The notes: generated by a model not told the origin, from the letters alone. A DNA stretch of 31,579 bases from an uncultured Veillonellaceae bacterium (GCA_900546795.1 UREG01000015.1:1-31579), one strand, 5' to 3'. Counted from the stretch's first letter, positions 20,382 to 30,300 are shown. Program-made: numbers and translations.

Positions 20382-23300
20382 ATGCAACCGATTCGTCGTT
20401 TATATGTGAAGAAAAAAGAAGCATTTGCTCAGGAAGCTGACCGATTGTTGGCCGATTTGCGGGAACATCTGCAAATCAATGGATTGACCGGGGTGGATCT
20501 GTATCATCGTTATGATGTGACCGGCCTTGATGACGCAGCGTTTGAAGCAGCGAAACAGATGATTTTCTCTGAACCGCCGGTAGATTCGGTGTATACGGAA
20601 TTGCCTGTTCAGGAAGGGCAGCGCGTCATGGCAGTAGAATATTTGCCGGGCCAGTATGACCAGAGAGCAGACTCTGCGATGCAGTGCGTGGAAATGCTGA
20701 CGATGAATAAAGATAGTTTGGTGCGGATGGCACAGGTATATGTATTTTCCGGCGCGGTAAGCGATGAGGAAATGGGCGCGATCCGGCAGTACTGCATCAA
20801 TCCGGTAGAAGCGAGAGAAGCATCGCTGGATATGCCTGACAATTTGGATATTCCCTGGGAACAGCCGGAAAATGTGGCCGTTATACATGGCTTCATTTCT
20901 ATGACTGACGAAGAGCTGGAAGCATTCCGGAAAGAGCGGGGCTTGGCAATGAGCGCGGCGGATTTGAAGTTTTGCCAGACCTATTTTAAAGAAACGGAAA
21001 AAAGAGATCCGTCCATCACGGAGATTTTGGTTTTGGATACGTATTGGTCCGATCACTGCCGGCATACGACCTTTATGACCGAGCTGACGGATATTACGGT
21101 GGACAGCGGCGCATTTACCGCTCCCATTGAACGGGCGTATGAAGTGTATCAGACAACGCGGGCAAAATTGTATACGGAAAAATATAAGCCGCAGTCGCTG
21201 ATGGACATGGCAACGATTGCTGTAAAATCGCTGCGCCAGGCAGGAAAGCTGCAGGAAATGGACGAGTCTGACGAAATCAATGCCTGCACGATCGTAGTGC
21301 CGGTAGAGGTAGACGGTCAAACCGAAGAATGGCTGCTCCTCTTCAAAAATGAAACCCATAACCACCCAACGGAAATTGAACCTTTTGGCGGCGCTGCGAC
21401 TTGTCTGGGCGGCTGTATCCGCGATCCGCTGAGCGGCCGGGCTTATGTTTATCAGGCTATGCGTGTTACCGGAAGCGGCGATCCGCGGCAATCGGTACAG
21501 GATACGCTTAAAGGGAAACTTCCGCAGCGGACGATTACGACGACGGCAGCAAAAGGCTACAGTTCTTATGGGAACCAGATCGGCCTTGCTACCGGCGAAG
21601 TCAAGGAATACTATCATCCGGGCTATGTAGCCAAACGGATGGAAATTGGCGCCGTGGTGGCAGCTGCGCCGAGAAAGAATGTAGTGCGCGAAGTGCCGGC
21701 TCCGGGAGATGTGGTAATCCTGTTGGGCGGAAAAACCGGACGAGACGGCATGGGCGGTGCGACCGGTTCTTCTAAAGAGCATACGGTAACGTCGCTGGAA
21801 ACCTGCGGGGCAGAAGTGCAGAAAGGCAATGCGCTGACCGAGCGTAAGATTCAGCGTTTGTTCCGCCGCGGAGAAGCTACGGTATTGATCAAACGATGCA
21901 ATGATTTTGGCGCCGGCGGCGTGTCGGTAGCGATTGGGGAGCTGACAGACGGCGTTCATATTGAGTTGGACACTGTACCGAAAAAATATGAAGGCCTGGA
22001 CGGAACGGAACTGGCGATATCCGAATCGCAGGAACGAATGGCCGTTGTCGTAGCCGCAGATAAAGCGGCAGAATTCTGCGGCTATGCGGCAGAAGAAAAT
22101 TTGGAAGCGACTATTGTAGCGAAGGTTACGGATACAAACCGGTTGGTTATGGAATGGCGCGGCGAACGGATCGTAGATATTTCCCGCGACTTCTTGAATA
22201 CAAACGGGGTAGCGCAGCAGCGGACCGCCCGCGTGGCAGCTCCTCAGGGCGATAACGTGTTCACGGTACCGGAAATCCGCGATATCAAATCTTCGTATAT
22301 TTCGGTAATGGGAGACCTTGCAGTATCCTCTCAGCAAGGGATGGCAGAACGGTTTGACAGCACGATTGGCGCCGGAACGGTATTGATGCCGTTTGGCGGA
22401 AAATACCAGAAGACGCCGGTAGAAGGAATGGTTGCCAAACTTCCCGTACTGAATGGAGAAACGAAAACAGTCAGCATCATGACCCATGGTTTTGATCCGG
22501 CGCTGGCAGTATGGAGCCCGTTCCACGGCGCGTTGTATGCGATTATTCAATCGATCGCCAAACTGACGGCTCTGGGCGGCGATCGGAAAAAGGCGTACCT
22601 GACCTTGCAGGAGTATTTTGAAAAACTGGGCACAGATGAAATTGCCTGGGGCAAACCGGTAAGCGCTCTGTTGGGGGCATTTACGGCGCAGCAGGCGCTG
22701 GAAATTGGCGCTATTGGCGGAAAAGACAGCATGAGCGGTACATTTGAAGACTTGAAAGTACCGCCAAGCCTGATATCCTTTGCCATTGCTCCCGAATCCG
22801 TAGATGCCGTTGTATCGCCGGAATTAAAAGAAGCCGGAAGCACCTTGGTACTTTTTGATCTGCCGAGAGACCGTGATGAAATGCCGGACTTTGCGGTATT
22901 TAAAGCAAACTGCGATTTACTGCACAAAGCGGCGCAGTATGGATCGGTACGTTCCATGCATGCTGTAGGCAATGGCGGCATAGCGGCCACGGCGGCTAAA
23001 ATGGCATTTGGAAACCGCATCGGGGTACAGATCCAGGACTCCTGGGAAGCGGGAGAATTGTTTGCCCTTCGCTATGGCGCAATCCTGGTGGAAACCGATG
23101 AAGGAAACGCTTCGATCTGGAGTAAACAGCCGCAGGTTCGCATACTGGGGAAAACGATAGCCGAACCGGCAATACAAATCGGTGATACCTCGGTAGCTTT
23201 GGCAGAATTACAGGCGGCATGGGAAAAACCGCTCCAAGATATATTCCCAATCCAAAGCAGCAGTGAAACCTATGATCCTGCATTGCCGCTGTATACGGCA

Positions 23301-24128
23301 TATGGACCGAAACGAAGCGAGTCATTTGGCAAACCGACCGTATTTATTCCGGTATTTCCAGGGACGAACTGTGAATTTGATTCTGCGGCGGCATTTAGAA
23401 AAGCCGGGGCCAACACCGATGTTATGGTGCTTAGGAACGCAACGTCTCAGGAATTGATGGAATCGATCGAGGAAATGGCGAAACGGATCGCCAATGCACA
23501 GATCATCATGTTCCCAGGCGGATTCAGTGCAGGGGACGAGCCGGAAGGATCCGGGAAATTTATTGCGACCCTGTTCCGCAATCCAAAATTAAGCGAAGCA
23601 TTGGAAACCTTGCTGTATCAAAGAGATGGATTGGCGTTGGGGATCTGCAACGGATTCCAGGCACTGATTAAATTAGGACTCCTTCCGTATGGACACGTCC
23701 AGCCGTTAGGCGAAAACAGCCCGACCTTGACGTACAATACGATCGGACGGCATTTGTCGCGCATGGTAGATACTAAAGTCATCTCTGTAAAATCGCCGTG
23801 GTTTGCGAATATGAAAGCCGGCGATATCCATACCGTTGCCATTTCTCATGGCGAAGGCCGGTTCATTGCATCGCCGGAACAGGTAAAAGAATTGGCGGCA
23901 AACGGACAAATCGCTACGCAGTATGTCGATTTTTCCGGACAGGCGACAAACGACAGCACCTACAGCCCGAACCAATCGGTATATGCGATTGAAGGGATTA
24001 CCAGTCCGGATGGCCGCGTATTGGGCAAAATGGCTCATTCCGAACGTGTGGGATATGGCGTGGCGCTGAATATCAAAGGTGAAAAAGTACAGCCGTTATT
24101 CGCAGCCGGCGTACAATACTTTAAATAA
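20382..24128 (+). CDS. purL: Phosphoribosylformylglycinamidine synthase, single-chain form
   Basis: The protein has 1248 residues, so synthetase and glutaminase are in one polypeptide. An N-terminal PurS-like segment (~1-160) leads into the synthase with LDTYWSDHCRHTTF and ETHNHPTEIEPFGGA (nucleotide and substrate site, ~315-345). The C-terminal class I glutaminase starts ~985 with FPGTNCEFD, has the nucleophile in GICNGFQ (~1088) and a catalytic His in ISHGEGRF. It converts FGAR, glutamine and ATP to FGAM in purine synthesis. Bacilli use three separate subunits (PurS/PurQ/PurL); the fused form occurs in Proteobacteria, Bacteroides and many Clostridia and Negativicutes. It stands alone here, away from other pur genes, opposite xpt. 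Confidence 0.97.
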   Translation: MQPIRRLYVKKKEAFAQEADRLLADLREHLQINGLTGVDLYHRYDVTGLDDAAFEAAKQMIFSEPPVDSVYTELPVQEGQRVMAVEYLPGQYDQRADSAMQCVEMLTMNKDSLVRMAQVYVFSGAVSDEEMGAIRQYCINPVEAREASLDMPDNLDIPWEQPENVAVIHGFISMTDEELEAFRKERGLAMSAADLKFCQTYFKETEKRDPSITEILVLDTYWSDHCRHTTFMTELTDITVDSGAFTAPIERAYEVYQTTRAKLYTEKYKPQSLMDMATIAVKSLRQAGKLQEMDESDEINACTIVVPVEVDGQTEEWLLLFKNETHNHPTEIEPFGGAATCLGGCIRDPLSGRAYVYQAMRVTGSGDPRQSVQDTLKGKLPQRTITTTAAKGYSSYGNQIGLATGEVKEYYHPGYVAKRMEIGAVVAAAPRKNVVREVPAPGDVVILLGGKTGRDGMGGATGSSKEHTVTSLETCGAEVQKGNALTERKIQRLFRRGEATVLIKRCNDFGAGGVSVAIGELTDGVHIELDTVPKKYEGLDGTELAISESQERMAVVVAADKAAEFCGYAAEENLEATIVAKVTDTNRLVMEWRGERIVDISRDFLNTNGVAQQRTARVAAPQGDNVFTVPEIRDIKSSYISVMGDLAVSSQQGMAERFDSTIGAGTVLMPFGGKYQKTPVEGMVAKLPVLNGETKTVSIMTHGFDPALAVWSPFHGALYAIIQSIAKLTALGGDRKKAYLTLQEYFEKLGTDEIAWGKPVSALLGAFTAQQALEIGAIGGKDSMSGTFEDLKVPPSLISFAIAPESVDAVVSPELKEAGSTLVLFDLPRDRDEMPDFAVFKANCDLLHKAAQYGSVRSMHAVGNGGIAATAAKMAFGNRIGVQIQDSWEAGELFALRYGAILVETDEGNASIWSKQPQVRILGKTIAEPAIQIGDTSVALAELQAAWEKPLQDIFPIQSSSETYDPALPLYTAYGPKRSESFGKPTVFIPVFPGTNCEFDSAAAFRKAGANTDVMVLRNATSQELMESIEEMAKRIANAQIIMFPGGFSAGDEPEGSGKFIATLFRNPKLSEALETLLYQRDGLALGICNGFQALIKLGLLPYGHVQPLGENSPTLTYNTIGRHLSRMVDTKVISVKSPWFANMKAGDIHTVAISHGEGRFIASPEQVKELAANGQIATQYVDFSGQATNDSTYSPNQSVYAIEGITSPDGRVLGKMAHSERVGYGVALNIKGEKVQPLFAAGVQYFK

Positions 24129-24140
24129 AAGAATCTTGAT

Positions 24141-24167
24141 AAAAGGCGGTTATTCCGCCTTTTATTA
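24141..24167 (+). terminator. Intrinsic terminator after purL
   Basis: AAAAGGCGG pairs with CCGCCTTTT around a 5-base loop, with T-rich tail; it lies 12 bases after the purL stop. Confidence 0.9.
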
Positions 24168-24203
24168 TGCTGTACAAAAATTATTGCAGTGCGAAAAACT
24201 CAT

Positions 24204-24232
24204 TTGAAAATAGAATATTATTAGTATACAAT
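24204..24232 (+). promoter_or_regulatory. Promoter of the flavodiiron protein gene
   Basis: TTGAAA (24204-24209), a 17-base spacer, TACAAT (24227-24232). The spacer holds ATTATTA (24217-24223), the same 7-mer as the dyad before the PerR-like gene, followed after 2 bases by ATACAAT, an imperfect second arm. Confidence 0.7.
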
Positions 24233-24278
24233 TAAATTATGAGACAATAGAAAACTAAGAAAGAAAGGACAAGATACG

Positions 24279-25493
24279 ATGTATTGTGTAGAAGAAATCA
24301 AAAAGGATATATATTGGATTGGCGGCAATGATTTCCGTACGGAATTGTTTGAAAACATTTTTCCAATTCCTAAGGGAGTCAGCTATAACGCTTATTTTAT
24401 CGATGACGAAAAAACTGCGGTGATTGACTCTGTCGATGATTCTATTCGTGATTTGTACATGGCCAATATCGAACATCTGCTGAATGGACGTCAGCTGGAT
24501 TACTTGGTCATCAATCATATGGAGCCGGATCATTGCGGCGCATTGGTATGCCTGGTAGAAAAATATCCGAACGTAAAAATTGTCGGCAACGACAAGATTT
24601 TCCGTGTATTTGAACAGTTCTACAATACTCCTTGCCCGGATAACTATGTAAAAGTTGGCGAAGGCGACACGATTTGCCTCGGGAAACATACCCTCCAGTC
24701 CTTTACGGCGCCGATGGTGCATTGGCCGGAAGTTACGGTAACGTATGAACAGACGGAAAAAGTATTGTTCAGTGCAGATGCATTCGGTACGTTTGGCACG
24801 GTAAATGGCAATCTCTTTGCCGACGAAGTGGATTATGAAAACTTCTACCTCGATGAAGCGCGCCGTTACTATGTAAATATCGTAGGTAAATATGGCATGC
24901 AGGTAGTCAATGCAATCAAAAAATTGAGCGCCTTGGATATCGAATTGATCGCACCGCTCCATGGCCCGCTGTACCGCACGCCGGAAACCATCGGGATGAT
25001 CATCAATCATACGCTGACCTGGGCGCAGTATGAACCGGAGAAAAAAGGCGTATTGATCGCATTTGCCTCGATCTATGGCAATACGCAGCTGGCAGCGGAA
25101 GTATTGGCTCGCAAACTTGCTCAGCGGGGAATTAAAGATATGCGCATGTACGACGTATCGAAAACCCATCCGTCTTACCTTACGGCAGAAGCATGGAAAT
25201 ACAGCCATTTGGTATTGGCCGCGCCGACATATAATATGAGCTTGTTCCTGCCAATGGAAAACTATCTCCATGACTTGAAATCCTTGGCATTCCAGAATCG
25301 CAAGATTGCGGTTATGTCGAATCACAGCTGGGCTTCCATGGCCAAAAAAGCAATGGTAGACTATGTTGCAGGCTATAAAAACTGTGAACTGATCGGAGAA
25401 GCGCTGGACTTCAAATCGGCAGTAAAACCAAGCGATGAAGAAATGCTGAATCAGCTGGCAGATGCGATTGCAGCAAGCGTAAACGAAGCATAA
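24279..25493 (+). CDS. fprA: Flavodiiron protein (FprA-type oxygen/NO reductase)
   Basis: The protein has 404 residues. The N-terminal metallo-beta-lactamase-like domain binds two irons through NHMEPDHCG (H80, E82, D84, H85), HWPE (~148) and LHGPLYR (~230). The C-terminal flavodoxin domain (~258-404) has the FMN phosphate loop FASIYGNTQ. It reduces O2 to water and/or NO to N2O with electrons from rubredoxin, protecting anaerobes. There is no fused rubredoxin, so a partner must be encoded elsewhere. AAAGGA precedes ATG 24279. Own promoter and terminator indicate a single-gene unit. A shared half-site suggests joint control with the PerR-like regulator, an inference. Confidence 0.95.
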   Translation: MYCVEEIKKDIYWIGGNDFRTELFENIFPIPKGVSYNAYFIDDEKTAVIDSVDDSIRDLYMANIEHLLNGRQLDYLVINHMEPDHCGALVCLVEKYPNVKIVGNDKIFRVFEQFYNTPCPDNYVKVGEGDTICLGKHTLQSFTAPMVHWPEVTVTYEQTEKVLFSADAFGTFGTVNGNLFADEVDYENFYLDEARRYYVNIVGKYGMQVVNAIKKLSALDIELIAPLHGPLYRTPETIGMIINHTLTWAQYEPEKKGVLIAFASIYGNTQLAAEVLARKLAQRGIKDMRMYDVSKTHPSYLTAEAWKYSHLVLAAPTYNMSLFLPMENYLHDLKSLAFQNRKIAVMSNHSWASMAKKAMVDYVAGYKNCELIGEALDFKSAVKPSDEEMLNQLADAIAASVNEA

Positions 25494-25535
25494 TTGCCAT
25501 TTGTGGTATATATACACTATTTAAAATAAAAATAG

Positions 25536-25589
25536 TTCCCCCATTAGTTAAACAACAGGATTGTTGTCTGACTAATGGGGGATTTTTTT
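25536..25589 (+). terminator. Two-part hairpin terminator after fprA
   Basis: An 11-base outer stem (CCCCCATTAGT against ACTAATGGGGG) encloses an inner ACAACA-4-TGTTGT stem, followed by ATTTTTTT. It lies ~40 bases after the stop. Confidence 0.9.
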
Positions 25590-25840
25590 GCAAAAAGATA
25601 AAGGCGTAATTCGTATGTATGTATCGGAACATGGAGGAGCTGACAGAGTGGCGGATTGATAGGGAGTTTAGCCTCTGTGTGGATAGCAGCTTGGAATAAA
25701 TCTGGGCAGAAGGATATGAGGGAAGAGCGGCGATTAGACGTTGGGAGAGCAAAAAAGTGAGTTAAGCAATTGTGATTTGCTGTAATCATATGATTCCCTT
25801 GGCAAGAAGCTTTTCACTTTCAGAATCTTGTTGGAAAATT

Positions 25841-25975
25841 TTTATACAGGAAAAAGTAGTGTGAAAAGGACAGAGAAAGGAGAACGCTGTGAAGGCAGCG
25901 TTTTTTATTTGTGCTGGGGTGAGGAGGAAAGCGTGGAATGGGTTTGGCGTTTCTAAAAAATACGGACGTAGGAAA
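25841..25975 (+). repeat. Terminator block T, copy 0
   Basis: Runs from TTTATACAGGAAAAAGTAG through a hairpin (AACGCTG-6-CAGCGTT) to the text GTTTGGCGTTTCTAAAAAATAC; these parts recur in order in copy 1 at 26408. Confidence 0.7.
25883..25909 (+). terminator. Intrinsic terminator in block T, copy 0
   Basis: AACGCTG pairs with CAGCGTT, loop TGAAGG, followed by TTTTTATTT. No gene precedes it since the fprA terminator. Confidence 0.85.
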
Positions 25976-26100
25976 GTAGGGGAAGAGAAATGAAAAAAGT
26001 TTGTGAAAAATAGCGGTATACGACAAATGTAAAGTAAAGAAAAAAGAGAGAATGCAGCATTGAAAGAGCCGCTGACGAAGCAGGAAAAAAGCGGAAGAAA

Positions 26101-26425
26101 GAAATATAAAGAGAAAATACAGCTGATTTCAGTGGCGGTAATGCTAAAAAATAGAGATGCAGAAAAAAATAATTAGGATAAGATGGAAAATAAGATGAGA
26201 GAGGAAGAAGCCAGTGTTTATCTGTGTTGAAAGAAAACTCTGCGATTCCCCAGGTAAGCTGTGAGCGTAAGGATTAGCAAGCAAGAATGTATGTATTGTG
26301 TATGTTATCTCCACAATACAGGCATGAAAATATCCTGCATAAGGGGTGCGAGTATCGCGCAGAGAGGGAGAAAATAGTCCAAGAGGCACCTGGCGAAGGG
26401 GAGGCGCTCATACAGAAAAATGTAG
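26101..26425 (+). repeat. Promoter/leader block P, copy 1
   Basis: Begins GAAATATAAAGAGAAAATAC, contains AAGCTGTGAGCGTAAGGAT, the GTATG-rich tract, TATCCTGCATAAGGGGTG, and ends near CTCATACAGAAAAATGTAG. Compared with copy 3, the -35/-10 region is not intact and the G-run is 4. Confidence 0.7.
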
Positions 26426-26535
26426 TATGAAAATAATGGAAAATAAGGACGCTGTGAATGCAGCGTTTTTTTATTTGCGCAAATGGGAGAGGAAAGATTA
26501 GGAGTGGTTTGGTATTTCTAAAAAGGCGGCTGTAG
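26408..26535 (+). repeat. Terminator block T, copy 1
   Basis: Starts CTCATACAGAAAAATGTAG and includes the hairpin at 26449 and the text TTTGGTATTTCTAAAAAG, parallel to copy 0. Confidence 0.7.
26449..26473 (+). terminator. Intrinsic terminator in block T, copy 1
   Basis: ACGCTG pairs with CAGCGT, loop TGAATG, followed by TTTTTTATTT. Compared with copy 0 only the loop and flanks differ. Confidence 0.85.
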
Positions 26536-26590
26536 GAGATAGAATACATCGTTGAACGGGCTGAGCGGGCGCAGGAAAAACCGAAGAATA

Positions 26591-26917
26591 GAAATAGAAA
26601 AAGAAAATACAGCCGGTTCCAGTGTGGTGGTATCAATCGCAGATACAAAGAAAAATACTGAGGATAGAATGGCAGCTGGGCAGAGAAATCCAGAGTGAGC
26701 TATGATCCGAAAGGGAAGAACGATTCACGTTTTTCGTGTAAGCTGCGGGCACAAAAGTCATCAAAAAGCGTGTATTTTTTGTGTATGTATTACGATCATA
26801 ATGCCTGTATGAAAACTATCTTGCGTGGGAGCGTTATATTGCACACATGAAGGAGTCCGTCTGAAAGATACACGAGAGAAGGTGAAACGGCCATATAGGT
26901 GTGTTTATACAGGATTC
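26591..26917 (+). repeat. Promoter/leader block P, copy 2
   Basis: Begins GAAATAGAAAAAGAAAATAC, contains AAGCTGCGGGCACAAAAG, a GTGTATG tract, TATCTTGCGTGGGAGCG, and ends near TTATACAGGATTC. The G-run is 3 and the promoter spacer is shortened. No terminator block separates it from copy 3. Confidence 0.7.
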
Positions 26918-26955
26918 AGAAAGAAAAACGGAGCAGGTAAAAAAATCGGAAAATA

Positions 26956-27286
26956 GAGATACAAAAAGAAAATATAGTCGGTTCCAGCGGTGGTGCTAGC
27001 AAACGCAGCTACACAGGAAAAATAATGAGGATAGGATGGCAGCTATGCAGATAAAATCAGGTTTGATCGCTTATTCAGGAGGAAAGAAAATCAACCAATC
27101 CAGTGCAAGCTGTGAGCGCAATAATTATCAAGAAAAGAATGTATGATTTATGTATTTTTCTTCTACTAAAATAAATATATAAAATTATCTTGTCGGGGGG
27201 GAACTTTGTGCTATCATAGCGCATATATGAACCCATCCGCCTGGAGGGCACACGAAAGAAGGCGAAGCGTTCATACAGGAAAGTGG
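26956..27286 (+). repeat. Promoter/leader block P, copy 3 (adhesin leader)
   Basis: Begins GAGATACAAAAAGAAAATAT, contains AAGCTGTGAGCGCAATAAT, TATCTTGTCGGGGGGG, and ends near TTCATACAGGAAAGTGGAGG, 20-odd bases before the adhesin start. This copy has an intact promoter. Confidence 0.72.
27190..27217 (+). promoter_or_regulatory. Adhesin promoter with a G7 tract in the spacer
   Basis: TTGTCG (27190-27195), a 16-base spacer, and TATCAT (27212-27217) with an upstream TGC that makes it an extended -10. A run of seven G (27195-27201) starts at the last base of the -35 and fills the spacer start. Changes in tract length would change spacer length. Confidence 0.5.
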
Positions 27287-27310
27287 AGGTTAAGAAAGGG
27301 GAAAGGAAAG

Positions 27311-30300
27311 ATGAGGAAAAAGATGAAAAAAAGGTTCGCCGCGTTATTGTGTGCAACGGCTGTGTGTTGTTGGGGCGTAAGTTTTGCGCAAGGGACAGAG
27401 AATCAGGCGGATACACGCACAGAAGAAGCGCTGCTGGAAATAAATACTATGTTAGGGACAGCGTCGTTATCTTCCGCAGATAGCGGAATAACAGCAGTCA
27501 ATGGCGGGATCTCTACGTTTGCTATTACAGAAGGATCTGCAACAGGGAGCAACGCCATTGCGATAGGGACTTTGAGTAAGGCCGAAGGAAATAGGGGGTT
27601 AGCTTTGGGCTATAATGCTCAAGTTTATGCAGATGCGGAAGGAAATCCTGATGGTTTAGTAACTGGGGCGGTTAATGGTGGGGTTGCTATTGGTGGGTAC
27701 AGTACAGTAACTGCAGAAGCTGGTACAGGACTTGGCGATAGATCTACAGTAAAAGGTAAGTATTCTGTTGCTATTGGATATGATTCTTTAGCAACAGAAG
27801 CCAATACGGTATCATTTGGTAATCCAGACTCAGGTAGGCGTGGGCCAAAAACGAGACGGTTGGTGAATGTCACGGATGGTGTGAACGATACGGATGCGGC
27901 AACGGTAGGTCAGTTAAATAAAAAAGCCGATCAAACGGCTTTAGATACGACAAATAGCAATGTATCCGCCTTGACAACGAAGACCGCGGGATTAAGCCGT
28001 TCGGGATCTACTTCTACGTTGGAAAGCGTTACCTTCAATGCAGGCGCGGTTGGCGGTGTAACGACCTTGACCGCCAGCGATGCGGTAACAGCCGGCAGCT
28101 TTAGTACCTCAGGTACAGTAACAGCAGGTTCGGTAAAAGTGGGAACTGTCGATATCGCCAGCGATAAAATCACCGGTTTGAGCGAGGCTGACTTAACTAA
28201 TTCTTCGACCGAGGCAGTCACAGGCAAACAGCTCTATGCAACCAATGAAAAAATCACAAACATCAGCTACAGCGCCGGAACCGGCACGACCGTAGACGGC
28301 GTTGCCTTTAAGGAAGGCGCGGTAAACGGCGTAACGACCTTGAAAGCTACCGGTGATATTACCGCCGCCAGCTTCAACGGCATAACGCTGGAGAAGAAGG
28401 GGTCTTCCGGTGTAGACATCGTGGTCGGGGGCATCAACCTGACGCAAATGGCGGAAAAAGTGGGCGTTGGAACCAGCGGTGAGGGAGAAAGCCTTACCAG
28501 CCGGGTAGGTGCGCTGGAAAATAAAACTGCCGGCATTGCCAATACGAAAGCCAGTGAGAAATACAATCTGACTTATGAAACTGCCGATGGCGAGACGAAA
28601 AACTATACGTCTATCAAACAGGCAATTACCGGAAATGAGACGATCACCCAAGGCTACACGCAGGGGCAGATTATTGACGTAGAAGCAGAACGGGCCAAAC
28701 TCATGGAACAATACTACAAGTATGAGGATGAAGGTGAGTTTAGCAAGGCGAATGATGTGTTGAAAATCGTAGAAAAACTGAACGACAGCGCTTATATCGA
28801 GACCGCACAGGGCGCAATCGAAACGTCGAAAACTACCATTGGTTCCGGTGTGCCAGGCGAACCGGCAGGCATTGAAGTAACGACCAAAACGACGGAAGTA
28901 TATGATGCCGAGTCGGGCGCAACCAAGAAAGTAACAGAAAACTTCATCACCATGAACGGCGCGGTGAACGGCGTAACCATTGGCACGACAGACCGGACGA
29001 TCGGCGGTCAAATCCAGTATGGGGAAGACGGATCGGCGCTCAAAGACGTAGTCTTTAACGAGGTGAACCTCAATGAAATCCAGCGCAATACGGCAGGAAT
29101 CACCAATACCACGACGAACATCGCTGAAAATCTGATCAACAGTGCCGGCGAAACGATTACGAATGTACAGCAAGTCAATGTGGACGGCATTGAAGGCTAT
29201 ACAAAAGGTCAGTACATCGACATGGAAGCCGAAAAAGCAAAACTCATGGACGCCTTCCAGAAAGGCGATGTCACTGCATTGGATACACTGAAGAAACTGA
29301 CAGAAAACGGCGCAGTATCGACAGTACAGGGCAATACGACGACCGTAACAACCGGTATTGGTTCCGGTGCAGCCGGCCAGCCGAACGGGATTGAAGTAAC
29401 GACCATGACGAAAGACGTGTGGAATGGCTCTGCGGTAACCCAGCAAACGACAAACAAGATCACCATGAATGGCGATGTGGACGTAAAAGGCACGCTTTCA
29501 GCGGAAAAAATTATGGTAAACGGCAGTGAGCTCGACCTGGGCAACTTGGCAAGCTCCATTGAAACGACCGATACGGGCATCCTGCTGGGCAGCGGTACGG
29601 TAACCATTACGAACGCCGCCAACGGTGCAAAAGGCGGTGTAGCGATTAAAGGCGATCTTTCTGTAGACGGCACGATCAACGGCTTACATCTCGGATATGC
29701 CGGCGGAATAACCCGGACAGACGGAGATATCGTCATTGAAAATATTGACCTGACCGATATGAAAGACAAAGTAGACTCCTTGTGGAAAAATGGCGGCGCA
29801 TCCGATGAAGGCGGCAGCAGCGATGGCGGTACGGCGGTCGTAACCGACGGTGTAGCCAAAACAGCGACAGAAACAGACAGCGCCGGCAACGTAACCACGA
29901 CTACCGTAGAAACGAAAGCCGACGGCCTCCATGTAAAAACGGAAGTGACCGATAAAGAAGGCAAGGTAACCTCGACGAGCAGCAAAAATATCAGTCAGAG
30001 CATCGACGACCTGCAGGCGAGCATGAACGACGTAACCAGCCAGATGAATGATCTGGACAGAAAAGTGGGCGAACTCGATGACCGTATCAGCGATGTCGGC
30101 GCCATGGCAGCGGCGATGTCCAGCTTGAAAACGTTAGGTTACGATCCGGATGCACCGACAGAAATCTCTGCAGGCATCGGTTCCTATGATCACAGCACCG
30201 CCTATGCGTTGGGTATCTTCCACTATGCCAACCGGGATCTCATGTTCAACTTACAGTATGCCAGCGCAGGCAACAGTGAAAACATGGTATCCGGCGGCGT

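Larger units (their letters stand above)
25590..27189. repeat. Gene-free region made of decayed tandem repeat units
   Basis: About 1.6 kb without a gene. From ~25841 it alternates two diverged blocks. Block P (~330 bp) occurs at ~26101-26425, 26591-26917 and 26956-27286; block T (~130 bp, with an intrinsic terminator) occurs at ~25841-25975 and 26408-26535. All copies are in plus orientation and share landmarks such as AAAGAAAATACAG, GAGGATAxxATGG, AAGCTGTGAGCG, a T-rich tract with GTATG, TATCTTG, and ATACAGG-like ends. Block P copy 3 is the live adhesin promoter and leader. Positions come from aligning by eye and may shift by several bases. Stretch 25590-25840 has no recognised repeat. Confidence 0.75.

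Noticed and set aside
20400..22550. 716-codon minus-strand frame opposite purL, and a 348-codon one opposite recA
   Set aside because: Shadows of strongly conserved genes; composition is that of a reverse-complement frame and there is no promoter or ribosome binding site.
25820..26648. Minus-strand frames in the repeat region sharing RNTKPxxxFP-like text
   Set aside because: Their similarity is a by-product of the nucleotide repeats, and they lack start signals and have biased composition (F/S/L/P from purine-rich opposite strand).
25590..27189. CRISPR array
   Set aside because: The repeats are few, hundreds of bases long and diverged; there are no short exact repeats with regular spacers and no cas genes.
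27227..27310. Upstream in-frame ATG giving the adhesin a 28-residue basic N-terminal extension (like an extended signal peptide region)
   Set aside because: There is no Shine-Dalgarno before 27227, the extension lies in the repeat-derived leader (same text in non-coding copies), and it does not resemble the ESPR sequence.
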